From Verrucomicrobiaceae bacterium (lineage in GTDB: Bacteria > Verrucomicrobiota > Verrucomicrobiia > Verrucomicrobiales > Verrucomicrobiaceae): DNA of 64,000 bases. Every line of letters starts with the position of its first letter. Positions within the stretch are counted from its first letter, which is position 1. Made by a program: the position numbers and the translations under genes. Of the stretch, positions 18,419 to 27,028 are shown piece by piece. Below the pieces are notes generated by a model that was not told where the DNA came from, ran no database searches, and saw only the letters and a program-made list of their open reading frames with translations. The stretch spans positions 372,001 through 436,000 of the forward strand of contig JACKQF010000001.1 of the NCBI GenBank assembly GCA_024232965.1. The letters run 5' to 3'.

Positions 18419-18428
18419 CAAGGTCGGC

Positions 18429-19385
18429 ATGGCATTTTTGGGAATTGAACCAGCATTTGACGTAACTTTTGGCGCGCAGCGGGCAGAGCTAGTCCTGCAA
18501 GATTCGAGGGCAGCACTCCAGTTACCAATGCCATGGCTGGCGGGACCGGCGACGGAAAGCTTGGAAATTCAGCCAACCGCGTGCCGCTGGGAGGGCGACT
18601 TTTTGTTGGCAGAGGCTCCTGACCTCCTGGTGGGTGCCACTCTAGTCGATGCGGGCGGGCGGCTTGAAGATGCGGTGGAGGCTGCCTATACCCGCCTGCT
18701 GGACTTGGCGAAGGGCTGGCACCTTTACCGGATCTGGCAGTATGTGCCGCAGATCAATGAGGTGAGGGGCGGCCTGGAGCGTTACCGGCAGTTTAACATT
18801 GGCCGGTGGGCTGCGTTTGAGAGGCGCTTTGGTCGGGACCTGCGCTCTTTCATGCCTGCGGCCTCTGCCGTCGGATTGGGAGGGGACAAGATCGTGGTCA
18901 TCTTCAAGGCGGGCAGGGTGCGGCCTAATTACTTCGAAAACCCATCCCAGGTACCTGCCTACCATTATCCGGCGGAATACGGCCCACGCCCGCCTGGGTT
19001 TGCTCGTGGTGTGGTGGCGGATTGCGATGGCAGCCGCACGGTTCTCCTGTCTGGGACGGCTAGCATTGAGGGTCACCGCAGCGTGGGGGAGGGGGATTGG
19101 GAACTGCAGTTCCGCACCACGATGCACAACATCGAAATCATGCTAGGCAGAATGGGCTGTCTGGGAGGCCTCCGGCCCGAGTCCTGGGCTGCTGGCGGCG
19201 TCCGCGATGCTCATTTTAAATGCTATCTGCGGTATCCAGAGATACTACCACTCGTTCGGGAGTGGCTCCAGGATGCTTGCGGTACCGACGACCACTTTAC
19301 CTATCTCTTGGCAGACATCTGCCGGACGGATTTAGACCTGGAAATTGAAGGCCGCATCGTTGGCGAGCCTTGCTGTTCTGAGTGA
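18429..19385 (+). CDS. Chorismatase / 3-hydroxybenzoate synthase family protein (FkbO/Hyg5/XanB2-like)
   Basis: A 318-residue protein with the C-terminal blocks of the chorismatase family: HLYRIWQYVPQINE, LERYRQFNIGRWAAFERRFG, NPSQVPAYHYPAEYGP, LLSGTASIEGHRSVGEGD, and a final LADICRTDLDLEIEGRI, where the conserved Glu near the end is kept. Known members split chorismate into pyruvate plus 3-hydroxybenzoate, 4-hydroxybenzoate or a dihydrodiol. Subtype cannot be told by eye. It has its own strong promoter with palindromes and precedes an ADP-ribosylglycohydrolase gene by 19 bases. No polyketide or aryl-polyene cluster is in the window, so the acceptor pathway is unknown. Confidence 0.78.
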   Translation: MAFLGIEPAFDVTFGAQRAELVLQDSRAALQLPMPWLAGPATESLEIQPTACRWEGDFLLAEAPDLLVGATLVDAGGRLEDAVEAAYTRLLDLAKGWHLYRIWQYVPQINEVRGGLERYRQFNIGRWAAFERRFGRDLRSFMPAASAVGLGGDKIVVIFKAGRVRPNYFENPSQVPAYHYPAEYGPRPPGFARGVVADCDGSRTVLLSGTASIEGHRSVGEGDWELQFRTTMHNIEIMLGRMGCLGGLRPESWAAGGVRDAHFKCYLRYPEILPLVREWLQDACGTDDHFTYLLADICRTDLDLEIEGRIVGEPCCSE

Positions 19386-19404
19386 ATTACTGCTCTTCAA
19401 TATC

Positions 19405-20340
19405 GTGAACTCATCTGGCTTTATCGATCGCGCTGCCGCCGCAATTTGGGGGCAGTTCATCGGCGATGCAGCTGCGCTGGGCACCCATTGGATTTACGAT
19501 CTCGAAGCTCTGAACTCTCGTCACCCAGATGGGATTCACGGTTTTGAATCACCTGCGCCCGATCACTATCACGGGGCCAAGCAGTCTGGAGATCAGACTC
19601 ATTATGGTGATGCAGCCCTGCTAATTTTGGAATCCGTTGCGGAACGAGGGCAATTTGATGAGGTGGACTTCGGGCAGCGATTTGTCGCCTTTTTTGCCGA
19701 TCCGGCCTGCCAAAGTTACAAGGACAAAGCTACGCGAGGCACCCTTGAAAATCTGGCTACCCGGCCCGGCGATTTTCAAAACGGTGCGGATGATGACCAA
19801 TTGGCTACGGTGACCCGATTGGCGCCGGTAGTGGTGGCGCATCAGCCAGATGGTGACGAGGGCTTCTTCGACGCCGTGCGGCGGGCTACTCTCTTTGCCC
19901 AGCAAAACGCCATTGCACTGTCTTGCACCGCCGCCCACGCCGAGTTGTTGAGATCTCTTCTAATGGGAGTGACGCTGCCGGAAGCTTTTGAGCACGCTAG
20001 ACGCTCGCCAGATGTCTCCTGTGATATGGCGGACTACTTCGAGGCCGCTCACACACAATTGCAACTGGACGTGGTGGCCGCCACCGAGTTTTTCGGCCAG
20101 AGCTGCCCACTTCGGCAGAGTTTCCCCGCTGCCCTTCATGCCGCCCTCAAACATGCCGACGATTTTCAGCACGCAATCCTACAGACCGTCAGAGCGGGTG
20201 GCGACAACGCCGGTCGCGCTGCTCTTGTCGGGACATGGCTTGGGGCCGCTGGTGGCATGGCCGTCATTCCCGAGGCTTGGCAGCAAAAGCTCACCGCCAG
20301 AGACCGTATCGCCGCCGCCATACAGCGCCTCACGGCTTGA
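19405..20340 (+). CDS. ADP-ribosylglycohydrolase family protein
   Basis: A 311-residue protein from the GTG at 19405 (a TTG at 19345 overlaps the upstream gene). Family text: AAAAIWGQFIGDAAALGTHW near the N-terminus; the first metal site is expected around QTHYGDAALLILESVAERG; the second acidic site is in TVRAGGDNAGRAALVGTWLG, a close match to the family's GGDxDT-like motif but with Asn-Ala in place of the usual Asp-Thr. These enzymes remove ADP-ribose from proteins or handle related substrates. The altered second metal site may mean changed chemistry. Probably cotranscribed with the chorismatase-like gene. Confidence 0.78.
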   Translation: MNSSGFIDRAAAAIWGQFIGDAAALGTHWIYDLEALNSRHPDGIHGFESPAPDHYHGAKQSGDQTHYGDAALLILESVAERGQFDEVDFGQRFVAFFADPACQSYKDKATRGTLENLATRPGDFQNGADDDQLATVTRLAPVVVAHQPDGDEGFFDAVRRATLFAQQNAIALSCTAAHAELLRSLLMGVTLPEAFEHARRSPDVSCDMADYFEAAHTQLQLDVVAATEFFGQSCPLRQSFPAALHAALKHADDFQHAILQTVRAGGDNAGRAALVGTWLGAAGGMAVIPEAWQQKLTARDRIAAAIQRLTA

Positions 20341-20452
20341 GGTGTGACCGTGGCATGACGGAGCGGTTCAGCGGTTCGTGTCTCGCTGTCGCCATGGCCA
20401 ATTCGATGGCGAACCTCCCAAGCTGCCAAACATCTCCGCTGCCAATCCCGGA

Positions 20453-21025
20453 CTAGACCTTCAGCCAAGTCCGGAACCCACGTGCGCTGTAATAAGACTG
20501 CGCGCCGTTGTGATAAAAGAACACCCGACCAAAGCGGCGGTCTCCAAAGAGTGCACCGCCGAGCTTTCGCATCTCCACAGGTGTGCTGACCCAACTCGAA
20601 GTCTTCATGTCAAACTCGCCGAGTTCTTGGAGAGTTCGGTATTGCTCTTCCGTCAGTAACTCCACGCCCATGGCTGCGGCCATATCCACGGCGTTGTTAT
20701 TTGGCTTGTGCTCCTTGCGCGATTCGAGGCCTTCGCGGTCGTAACAGACGCCGGCCCGACCCTTGGGGCTCTCTGGTGAACAATCAAAAAAGATCACCTC
20801 CCCCGATTTCGCATCGTGCCCGACCACATCCGGTTCACCTCCCGTTTTTTCCATCTCATGAAGTGACCACAGTTTCTCAGCATTCGCTTCCAGTCGCGCA
20901 AGCACCTTGTCCCAGGGGAGGCCCACATGACGTTTTATGTTCTTTTCAAAACGGGCCTTCAACTCCGCCAGCAGCGCTTCGCGATCCTTGGTTGCCAACT
21001 CTTTTTTTGTTCCGGTAGCTTTCAT
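20453..21025 (-). CDS. DUF4256 domain protein
   Basis: A 190-residue protein from the ATG at 21025 (MKATGTKKELATKDREALLA). Family text: LWSLHEMEKTGGEPDVVGHD, GEVIFFDCSPESPKGR, CYDREGLESRKEHKPNN, then FDMKTSSWVSTP and GRVFFYHNGAQSYYSARGFR at the C-terminus. The family is common in bacteria, soluble and uncharacterised. It is convergent with the ADP-ribosylglycohydrolase. The longer frame to 21118 adds non-family sequence. Confidence 0.8.
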   Translation of the reverse strand: MKATGTKKELATKDREALLAELKARFEKNIKRHVGLPWDKVLARLEANAEKLWSLHEMEKTGGEPDVVGHDAKSGEVIFFDCSPESPKGRAGVCYDREGLESRKEHKPNNNAVDMAAAMGVELLTEEQYRTLQELGEFDMKTSSWVSTPVEMRKLGGALFGDRRFGRVFFYHNGAQSYYSARGFRTWLKV

Positions 21026-21188
21026 GGACGGATCTTTTTGGGTTTCTTGCAATGCCGAGTGACTCCCCGTTGCGGGCAGGTATGTGCATCCAATGCCGCA
21101 TCCATAGGGAATGGTCAACCTATGAGTAGGCGGGCCCCTAGTGGGGGTTTAGGTGGTAGCACTTTCTTGCCGTCTTCCCGGACTTGAA

Positions 21189-21758
21189 TCAGCCACCGAC
21201 GTGCTTTCTCAGCTGTGGGTAGAACTCGTTGAAGTCTGAGGCGAAGGAGTCGTAGTCCGCGAGCAAGTCGTCCATACCTGCGGCCAGATTAACGGGTCGC
21301 CTGAGCCGGGCGCTGATCCGCTGTAGCTCCTCTGCGACACCCTCGGTGTTACCGTAGCTGAGTAGGTAGCCGCGGTCTCTGATCTCTGTCAGTCGGACGT
21401 ACGCGAGTTCCGGTAGATGCGAACGAAAGGTATCGATGCTGGTGTGAAAATCTTCGACCAATCCCGCAAGTGGAAGGCTGGAGTGACTTGCCCAGTCCCG
21501 GGCCAGAAAGTGGTCGTAAAAGAGGTCCACCAAAATTCCGCCATAGCGTCGCAGCGGGCCAATGATCCGGCTGACGCTGCGCCGAAAGACTGGATGCCCA
21601 TCGGTGTACGCGTCAATCTTCCGATGGAGGTCGATACCGACGACAAAGTCGGCGGGAAGTTCCTGCAGCGCGCTGAAGCGAAGCAAATCCGGAAGGACGT
21701 TTCCAATCCTGGCCTCGGGCGAATCTCCGGAGAGGTGGATGTGGGCGAGCCAATTCAT
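21189..21758 (-). CDS. acpH: Acyl carrier protein phosphodiesterase
   Basis: A 189-residue AcpH-type enzyme that removes the phosphopantetheine arm from holo-ACP. It starts MNWLAHIHLSGDSPEARIGN and shows the HD-like metal text GIDLHRKIDAYTDGHPVFRR and LVDLFYDHFLARDW. Length is typical. It lies 214 bases downstream, on the same strand, of an acyl-carrier-like gene (21973-22500), a plausible partner or substrate. Confidence 0.87.
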   Translation of the reverse strand: MNWLAHIHLSGDSPEARIGNVLPDLLRFSALQELPADFVVGIDLHRKIDAYTDGHPVFRRSVSRIIGPLRRYGGILVDLFYDHFLARDWASHSSLPLAGLVEDFHTSIDTFRSHLPELAYVRLTEIRDRGYLLSYGNTEGVAEELQRISARLRRPVNLAAGMDDLLADYDSFASDFNEFYPQLRKHVGG

Positions 21759-21972
21759 GGTGAAAATTCAATCGGGCCGACCGGTTCGGGTGGCCGGGAA
21801 GCTAAATTCACAAGATGGGTTTGTCAGGGACTTTGTGATCGGGGGAGGAGGCCGTTGATCCGTGTCTCAGGATCTAAATCCTCTGCCTCAAATCCTCGGT
21901 CACAATAGACCTGCGATGCTGACTCGGAAGCTTAGGATACAAGTATTGGGAGGTGTCCTGCGTGGGGGCTGA

Positions 21973-22500
21973 CTAGTCGATGCCAATGTCCTCAATGAAT
22001 CGATCGTCGTCGGAGAAATCTCTTTTGCCCACGACCTCGATCACGCCGCATCTGACGCCGTAGCGGACCAGTGATCGTGTCCAAGTTTCTGAGGGCTTGA
22101 TGAGCAGCCTTAAATGCCGGGCGACAAGTTGCTGAACGGCATCCCGAACGGTTGCCCTTTGAAAAAGAAACTGCGGCGGTCGAAAGTCTTGGATTTCCGT
22201 CGCATCTCCAAACCTATTCCAGAACTCCTTTTCCGGCCTTCCTGCTTGCAGTTGGAAAAGTTTGTCGGAGAGAGCGATGCTCTTTTCGGGCGCACCCGTA
22301 GCGTGGCGTGCACCAGCACGGAAGGTATGAAACGCTCGCAAGGTGGGACAGAAACCTTGAGCGTCCGTAGCTCCCAGCTTCAGTGATAATAGATCAATTG
22401 CCTGTCGTGGAGTCCGAAGCATGGCTGCTTCCGAATCAGGAATGGAGATCCCGAATGTGCCCTCCCAACACATTACGATTTCTACAGAGTCGAGGCCCAT
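21973..22500 (-). CDS. Acyl-carrier-like protein with ACP halves in swapped order
   Basis: A 175-residue protein. It opens MGLDSVEIVMCWEGTFGISI, which equals the phosphopantetheine region of an ACP (Ser-5 would carry the arm) and its second half. It ends SDDDRFIEDIGID, which is the sequence that normally lies just before that serine. The first ACP helix is therefore found near the C-terminus (RDAVQQLVARHLRLLIKPSE), with about 75 unrelated residues between. I recall similar permuted ACP-like proteins annotated in other bacteria. The upstream frame closes at a TGA 10 codons before the ATG, so no missing N-terminus is hidden. acpH lies downstream on the same strand. Confidence 0.68.
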   Translation of the reverse strand: MGLDSVEIVMCWEGTFGISIPDSEAAMLRTPRQAIDLLSLKLGATDAQGFCPTLRAFHTFRAGARHATGAPEKSIALSDKLFQLQAGRPEKEFWNRFGDATEIQDFRPPQFLFQRATVRDAVQQLVARHLRLLIKPSETWTRSLVRYGVRCGVIEVVGKRDFSDDDRFIEDIGID

Positions 22501-22774
22501 TTGAGTTGGTTCCAGAATGTTTCTGATCAGGAGTCAGGTGCGATGGAAGTTGCCCGCTGAGGATCATTCACAAAAATTCCGGTTTGTCAGCGGGTTTGTT
22601 TGTCATCTGTTCGTGGCGTGCTTGCGCCACGGTGGGACGGTTTGCGTCTGGTGTGACTTCGCCCATGCCCGAAGCATCAAATCTCAGCCTGTGCTTTGTG
22701 GGAACGATATCAATCTTCATCCGACCACGGATGACCGACTGGACTGATCACTGTCCACCAATCACTTTTACGCC

Positions 22775-24076
22775 CTACTTCCCCGCGCCGTCTTCCACGC
22801 CCCGAAGGTCCGGCTCCGCAGAGGGGGCGTCAGACAATGGAAGGCGGATGGTGAAGACGGTCTCCTGGCCGGGGGTGCTGCGGAGGTCAATGGTGCCCCC
22901 GTGGGCTTCGACGGCGCGGCGGACGATGGAGAGGCCGAGCCCGGTACCTTTGATGCCAGAGGCGTGATGTCTGCCACCACGGTAGAAGCGCTTGAAGATG
23001 AAAGGGATCTCGTGGGCCGGAATGCCGACGCCGTTGTCTGCGATGGTGAGGGTGCAACTGCGGGGGCTCCACTGCCCGGTGACGCGGACAATGAGTCCTG
23101 GGGCGGGGTTTTCTTTGATCGCGTTTTCGATGAGATTGGTGAAGAGCTGATCCCAATAAAAGCGGTCACCATTGATGATGCCGCCACTGTCGGGGAAGTC
23201 TAAAATGACCTGAGTATCGCGACCTTCGAGGATGGGGGCGAGGCGGTCCACGGCGTCTTGGACGCAGTCGCGTACCGGGAAGGGCTCGATATTCAGAATG
23301 CCACTGGTGCCCTCGAGGCGGGAAATGGTTAGCATGTCATCGATGATGCGGACGATGCGTTGACCGTGTTTTTCCATGATGCCGAGGCACTTGGCGATGA
23401 ATTCCGGGTCTCCATCGACGCCTTCGCGGAGGGTCTCGATGTATCCGAGGATGAGGGTGAGGGGGGTGCGGAGCTCGTGGGAGGCGTTGGCGACAAAGTC
23501 TTTGCGGATCTGCTCTGCCATGACCTGATCTGTCATGTCCTGGACCATGAGCCATGCGCCCCCTTCTGCGGTACTGGGGAGAGGGGCTGCCTCCAGGGTG
23601 TAGTGGCGCCCAGTAATGCCTCCATTGTTGGTGCCGGTGGAGACGAAGCGCATATCGCCGACGACGCGGCGGCGATTTTGCAGGGCGGACTGGAGAGTGG
23701 CGTGCAGTTGGTGGTCCTGAATCTCGTCCAGCAGGGGACGATTGCGCTGGAGTGCAGGGCGGTGGAAGAGTCGGGCGATGGTGCGATTGGCAAACTTGAT
23801 CTGGAGCCGCTCATCCACGATGACGACTCCCTGCTGGATCTCATTGAGGAGTGTCTCGAAGATTTTGCGGAGGTATTCCTGGCGATGCAGTTCGTGGCTA
23901 TCTGCGAGGAGGCGAGCGATGCGTGCGGGCAGGGCATCTTGCCGATCTGTGGGGGTGGCGATGCCTGCTGCGGTGGCGATCTGGCGGAACTGCTGCTGCC
24001 AATACTGCTCTCTTTTATACATCCACACGCTGGCTGCGATGAGCAGGGCGGCGAGTATGAGGCAGGCGATTAACAT
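22775..24076 (-). CDS. phoR: Sensor histidine kinase, PhoR-like
   Basis: A 433-residue kinase: an N-terminal membrane helix (LIACLILAALLIAASVW), a PAS-like domain (EIQQGVVIVDERLQIKFANR), the H-box NASHELRTPLTLILGYIETL with the phosphorylated His, and the ATP-binding domain with NLIENAIKENP (N-box), ADNGVGIP (G1) and GTGLGLSIV (G2). One membrane helix, a short linker and a PAS domain match PhoR, the phosphate sensor that works with the Pst/PhoU system. The response regulator lies 57 bases upstream and phoU is 3 kb away across a divergent promoter, which supports PhoR over other kinases. Confidence 0.85.
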   Translation of the reverse strand: MLIACLILAALLIAASVWMYKREQYWQQQFRQIATAAGIATPTDRQDALPARIARLLADSHELHRQEYLRKIFETLLNEIQQGVVIVDERLQIKFANRTIARLFHRPALQRNRPLLDEIQDHQLHATLQSALQNRRRVVGDMRFVSTGTNNGGITGRHYTLEAAPLPSTAEGGAWLMVQDMTDQVMAEQIRKDFVANASHELRTPLTLILGYIETLREGVDGDPEFIAKCLGIMEKHGQRIVRIIDDMLTISRLEGTSGILNIEPFPVRDCVQDAVDRLAPILEGRDTQVILDFPDSGGIINGDRFYWDQLFTNLIENAIKENPAPGLIVRVTGQWSPRSCTLTIADNGVGIPAHEIPFIFKRFYRGGRHHASGIKGTGLGLSIVRRAVEAHGGTIDLRSTPGQETVFTIRLPLSDAPSAEPDLRGVEDGAGK

Positions 24077-24133
24077 GGGGGCGAATGAAACGGCGTCCTG
24101 TCCGTCTCTGCAACTTGGAATGCGCCTCTACGC

Positions 24134-24814
24134 TCAGGGCGTATTGGTGAATTGATATCCGGTACCGCGCACGGTCAGGATGTGATTTCCGGCCGGGCCG
24201 AGTTTTTCCCGCAAGCGCTTGATGTGGGTATCGAGCGTGCGGGTGGCGACGTCGTCATTGTAGCCCCAGACCTCGCGCAGGAGATCGGCACGGGTGTGCA
24301 CGGTGGCAGGGTTTTCCATGAGCGTGGCCATGAGTTTGAACTCGGTGGTGGTGAGGTCGATGGGCTGGTCTCCAGAGAAGACCTTCATGTTTTTCCGATC
24401 AAGGAGGAGCTCTCCGGCGCGGACCTCGGAGACGTGGTGGATCTTTTGGATGCGGCGGAGCACGGCGGTGACGCGCAGGACCAGCTCCCGTGGGCTGAAG
24501 GGCTTGGTCAGGTAGTCATCAGCTCCGAGTTCGAGCCCGGCGATTTTGTCTCCGACCTGGGCGCGGGCGGTGAGCATGATGACGGGGACGACGCGAGTGC
24601 GGCTATCTGCGCGGAGGCGCTTGAAGACTTGGATGCCGTCCTGACCGGGTAGCATGAGGTCGAGCACAATGAGCTCTGGTTGGAACTCGATCACGGAGGG
24701 CATGACTTGCAGGCCATTGGCGATGCATTTGCAGTCGTGGCCTTCCCTGGAGAGATGAAGGGAGATCAGCTCTGAGATATCGGTTTCGTCGTCAACGATG
24801 AGTATTTTGCTCAT
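24134..24814 (-). CDS. phoB: Response regulator, PhoB-like (OmpR family)
   Basis: A 226-residue regulator: the receiver has KILIVDDETDIS and the phosphoacceptor Asp in LIVLDLMLPGQDGIQ; the Lys of the active site is in DYLTKPFSPREL. The C-terminal winged helix includes VHTRADLLREVWGYNDDV and RTLDTHIKRLREKLG, the recognition helix of PhoB/OmpR-type proteins. It is the first gene of a phoB-phoR pair and is divergent from a glycosyltransferase-phosphoesterase-phoU group. Confidence 0.87.
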   Translation of the reverse strand: MSKILIVDDETDISELISLHLSREGHDCKCIANGLQVMPSVIEFQPELIVLDLMLPGQDGIQVFKRLRADSRTRVVPVIMLTARAQVGDKIAGLELGADDYLTKPFSPRELVLRVTAVLRRIQKIHHVSEVRAGELLLDRKNMKVFSGDQPIDLTTTEFKLMATLMENPATVHTRADLLREVWGYNDDVATRTLDTHIKRLREKLGPAGNHILTVRGTGYQFTNTP

Positions 24815-24864
24815 GAAAGTGCGCCTCTACTAGACAATGGAGATGCTAGGGCAAGTATCGCTTG

Positions 24865-24910
24865 GTGACAAGCCTGTCACTTTAGCAGGCCGAGGTGTCG
24901 AATTTGTCAC
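24865..24910. promoter_or_regulatory. TGTCAC half-sites between phoB and the glycosyltransferase
   Basis: GTGACA-AGCC-TGTCAC (24865-24880) is a perfect inverted repeat, and TTGTCAC recurs at 24904-24910 with a near-match GTGTCG at 24895-24900. TGTCA is the core of PhoB boxes, but the spacings (21 and 9 bases) do not fit the usual 11-base step, so binding by PhoB is only a possibility. Confidence 0.35.
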
Positions 24911-24976
24911 CGCTGAAGGGGTTGAGTTTGTTTGAGGGTGTGATGTTTTTGAGAAGCTGCTAGGAGGTGGCTACCT

Positions 24977-26161
24977 ATGCGAATTCTCATCGTTACGGAT
25001 ACTTTTGTGCCAGACATCAACGGCGTGGCCCGCACGTTGTGCACCCTTTGCTCTGGGTTGGTGGCGCGTGGACATCAAGTGCATGTGGTGACGACTCTAC
25101 CTGCTGCTGCGGGGGAAGGCGAGGAAGGTGATTGCACTCGGCGCGTGATGGGCTCTGTGCCGCTGCCGGGCTACCCGGGGCTACGCATCGGGATGGCGAC
25201 GACGGCGGTGATGCTGGGCGTGCTGGCGGATTTTGAGCCAGATGTGGCCTACGTGGCCACGGAGACGCCGCTGGGCATTGCGACGATCCGCGCGGCGGCT
25301 CGCCAAGGGCTGCCGGTGGTGTCTGGGTTTCATACGAATTTTCACAGCTACCTGCAGGACTATCATCTGCCGGGGCTGGAGTCTGTGGCGCAGCTCTTCC
25401 TGCGCGCAGTGCATAACCAGACAGTGCGCACGCTGACCCCCAGTGAGGACACAGCCCTGCAACTGCGGAGTTGGGGCGTCAATAACGTGGGCGTGCTAGG
25501 GCGCGGGGTGAATACGGAGCTTTTCCATCCCGGCCGTCGTTGTGCCGAGCTCCGCAAGAGCTGGGGTGTCGGTCCGAACGATCCGGTCTTCCTCTATGTC
25601 GGGCGTATCGCAGCAGAAAAGAACCTGCCACTTGCTGTGCGTGCCTTTGAGCAAGTGATGCAGATGCATCCGGGTGCTCAGTGCGTCTTTGTGGGCGATG
25701 GCCCAAAACTGCGGTGGCTGGAGGCGGAGTTTCCTGGATTCATCTATGCGGGGGCGAAGACGGGCGTGGATCTGGCGGTGCACTATGCCTCTGCGGACGT
25801 GTTTGTTTTCCCGAGTCTATCGGAGACGTTTGGCAATGTGGTGCTGGAGGCCATTGCTAGCGGCCTTTCCACGGTGGCCTTTGACTATGCGGCGCCGCGC
25901 CTGCTGATCCAGCACGGTGTGAACGGACGCCTGGCCGATTTTGGTGATGAGACCGCCCTTTTACAGCAGGTGGCGGAGGCCGCGACGCATTGGAATGATG
26001 CGGCCCTGCGCGCTAAGGCGGTGGCGACTGCTGCTGATCACTCCTGGGGCCGGGTGATGGACTCTTTTGAATCAGAACTCGTCGGCGCGGTGCATGGAAG
26101 GCCAGCGCGGCGCAGTGAAGATCACCTCGATTCCTCTCAAACCACACCTACAAAGCTATGA
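24977..26161 (+). CDS. Glycosyltransferase family 4, possible Agt-like lipid glycosyltransferase
   Basis: A 394-residue GT4 enzyme. The N-terminal domain has MRILIVTDTFVPDINGVART and VVSGFHTNFHSYLQDY; the nucleotide-sugar domain has FLYVGRIAAEKNLPLAVRAF and the EX7E region in FPSLSETFGNVVLEAIASG. This is the branch with SqdX, mannosyl and glycosyl-diacylglycerol transferases. AGGAGGTG lies upstream of the ATG. Its stop overlaps the next gene by four bases (ATGA), so the two are translationally coupled. With a PlcP-like phosphoesterase and Pho regulators next door, a role in making glycolipids from diacylglycerol under phosphate limitation is a reasonable inference. Confidence 0.83.
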   Translation: MRILIVTDTFVPDINGVARTLCTLCSGLVARGHQVHVVTTLPAAAGEGEEGDCTRRVMGSVPLPGYPGLRIGMATTAVMLGVLADFEPDVAYVATETPLGIATIRAAARQGLPVVSGFHTNFHSYLQDYHLPGLESVAQLFLRAVHNQTVRTLTPSEDTALQLRSWGVNNVGVLGRGVNTELFHPGRRCAELRKSWGVGPNDPVFLYVGRIAAEKNLPLAVRAFEQVMQMHPGAQCVFVGDGPKLRWLEAEFPGFIYAGAKTGVDLAVHYASADVFVFPSLSETFGNVVLEAIASGLSTVAFDYAAPRLLIQHGVNGRLADFGDETALLQQVAEAATHWNDAALRAKAVATAADHSWGRVMDSFESELVGAVHGRPARRSEDHLDSSQTTPTKL

Positions 26162-27024
26162 ACACAGAGCCTGAGAACCCACCCAAGAAAGAGAAACTGC
26201 ACGTCAAGACCCTCATCATGTCTGACGTCCACCTGGGCGTGCCGGAGTGCAAGTCCGCCCAGGCATCCCACTTTCTCCGCAACATCCGTTGCGAGCGGCT
26301 CATCCTGAACGGGGACATCATTGACGCCTGGCATCTGAAGCGCTCTGGCGGCTGGAATAAGGGTCACACTCACTTCATCCGCACCGTCCTGCGCAAGATG
26401 GAAAAAGAGGGGACGGAGATCATCTATCTGCGCGGGAATCACGATGATATCCTGGACCGCTTCCTGCCGATCCGTTTGGAGAATTTCCGCGTCGTCGATG
26501 AATACATTCACTCCACGCCGATGGGGAACTACCTCATCGTGCACGGTGATGGTTTTGACGCTGTGACCACTCGTTACCCTTGGGTGGCGAAGGTGGGTGC
26601 AGTGGGTTACAATGCGCTGCTGCGCATCAACCGCATCTACAATGGCTACCGCCGCTGGCGTGGGAAGGTGGAGTTTTCCCTGAGCCGTTGGGTGAAGCTG
26701 AAGGTGAAGTCTGCTGTCAGCTTCGTCGGGCGTTATGAGGATCAACTGCAGCAATTGGCAGAATGGAAAAACTGCCGGGGTGTCATCTGCGGCCACATCC
26801 ACCAGCCTGCCAATAAGCTGATCGGGGCGGTGCATTATTTGAACTCGGGCGACTGGGTGGAATCGATGACGGGTATCATCGAGAGTTTTGACGGAACGTT
26901 CGAGGTCATCACCTATCACGACTTCTGCACGCGCACGAATCGCGAGCCCAAGGGCGATGCGGTCCCAGTCAGCGAGGTGAAGGAGGAAAAGATCGTGCTC
27001 GAAAATTCTGAAATGGGGGTGTAA
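26158..27024 (+). CDS. plcP: PlcP/LpxH-like calcineurin-fold phosphoesterase
   Basis: A 288-residue metallophosphoesterase with all five metal motifs: MSDVHLGV, LNGDIIDAW, RGNHDD, IVHGDGFD and CGHIHQP, then LNSGDWVES. The C-terminal text SLSRWVKLKVKSAVSF resembles PlcP, the phospholipase C of alphaproteobacteria that is usually annotated as UDP-2,3-diacylglucosamine diphosphatase. PlcP turns phospholipids into diacylglycerol during phosphate starvation; LpxH2 works in lipid A synthesis. ATGA coupling to a GT4 gene and the Pho context favour PlcP. The gene symbol is a judgement from context. Confidence 0.72.
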   Translation: MNTEPENPPKKEKLHVKTLIMSDVHLGVPECKSAQASHFLRNIRCERLILNGDIIDAWHLKRSGGWNKGHTHFIRTVLRKMEKEGTEIIYLRGNHDDILDRFLPIRLENFRVVDEYIHSTPMGNYLIVHGDGFDAVTTRYPWVAKVGAVGYNALLRINRIYNGYRRWRGKVEFSLSRWVKLKVKSAVSFVGRYEDQLQQLAEWKNCRGVICGHIHQPANKLIGAVHYLNSGDWVESMTGIIESFDGTFEVITYHDFCTRTNREPKGDAVPVSEVKEEKIVLENSEMGV

Positions 27025-27028
27025 GATC

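Noticed and set aside
22600..22660. Hairpin CGTGGCG-N6-CGCCACG as a terminator of phoR-side genes
   Set aside because: No T-run follows on either strand; it may be a chance stem.
24860..24915. Canonical Pho box
   Set aside because: TGTCA repeats are present but not spaced by 11 bases.
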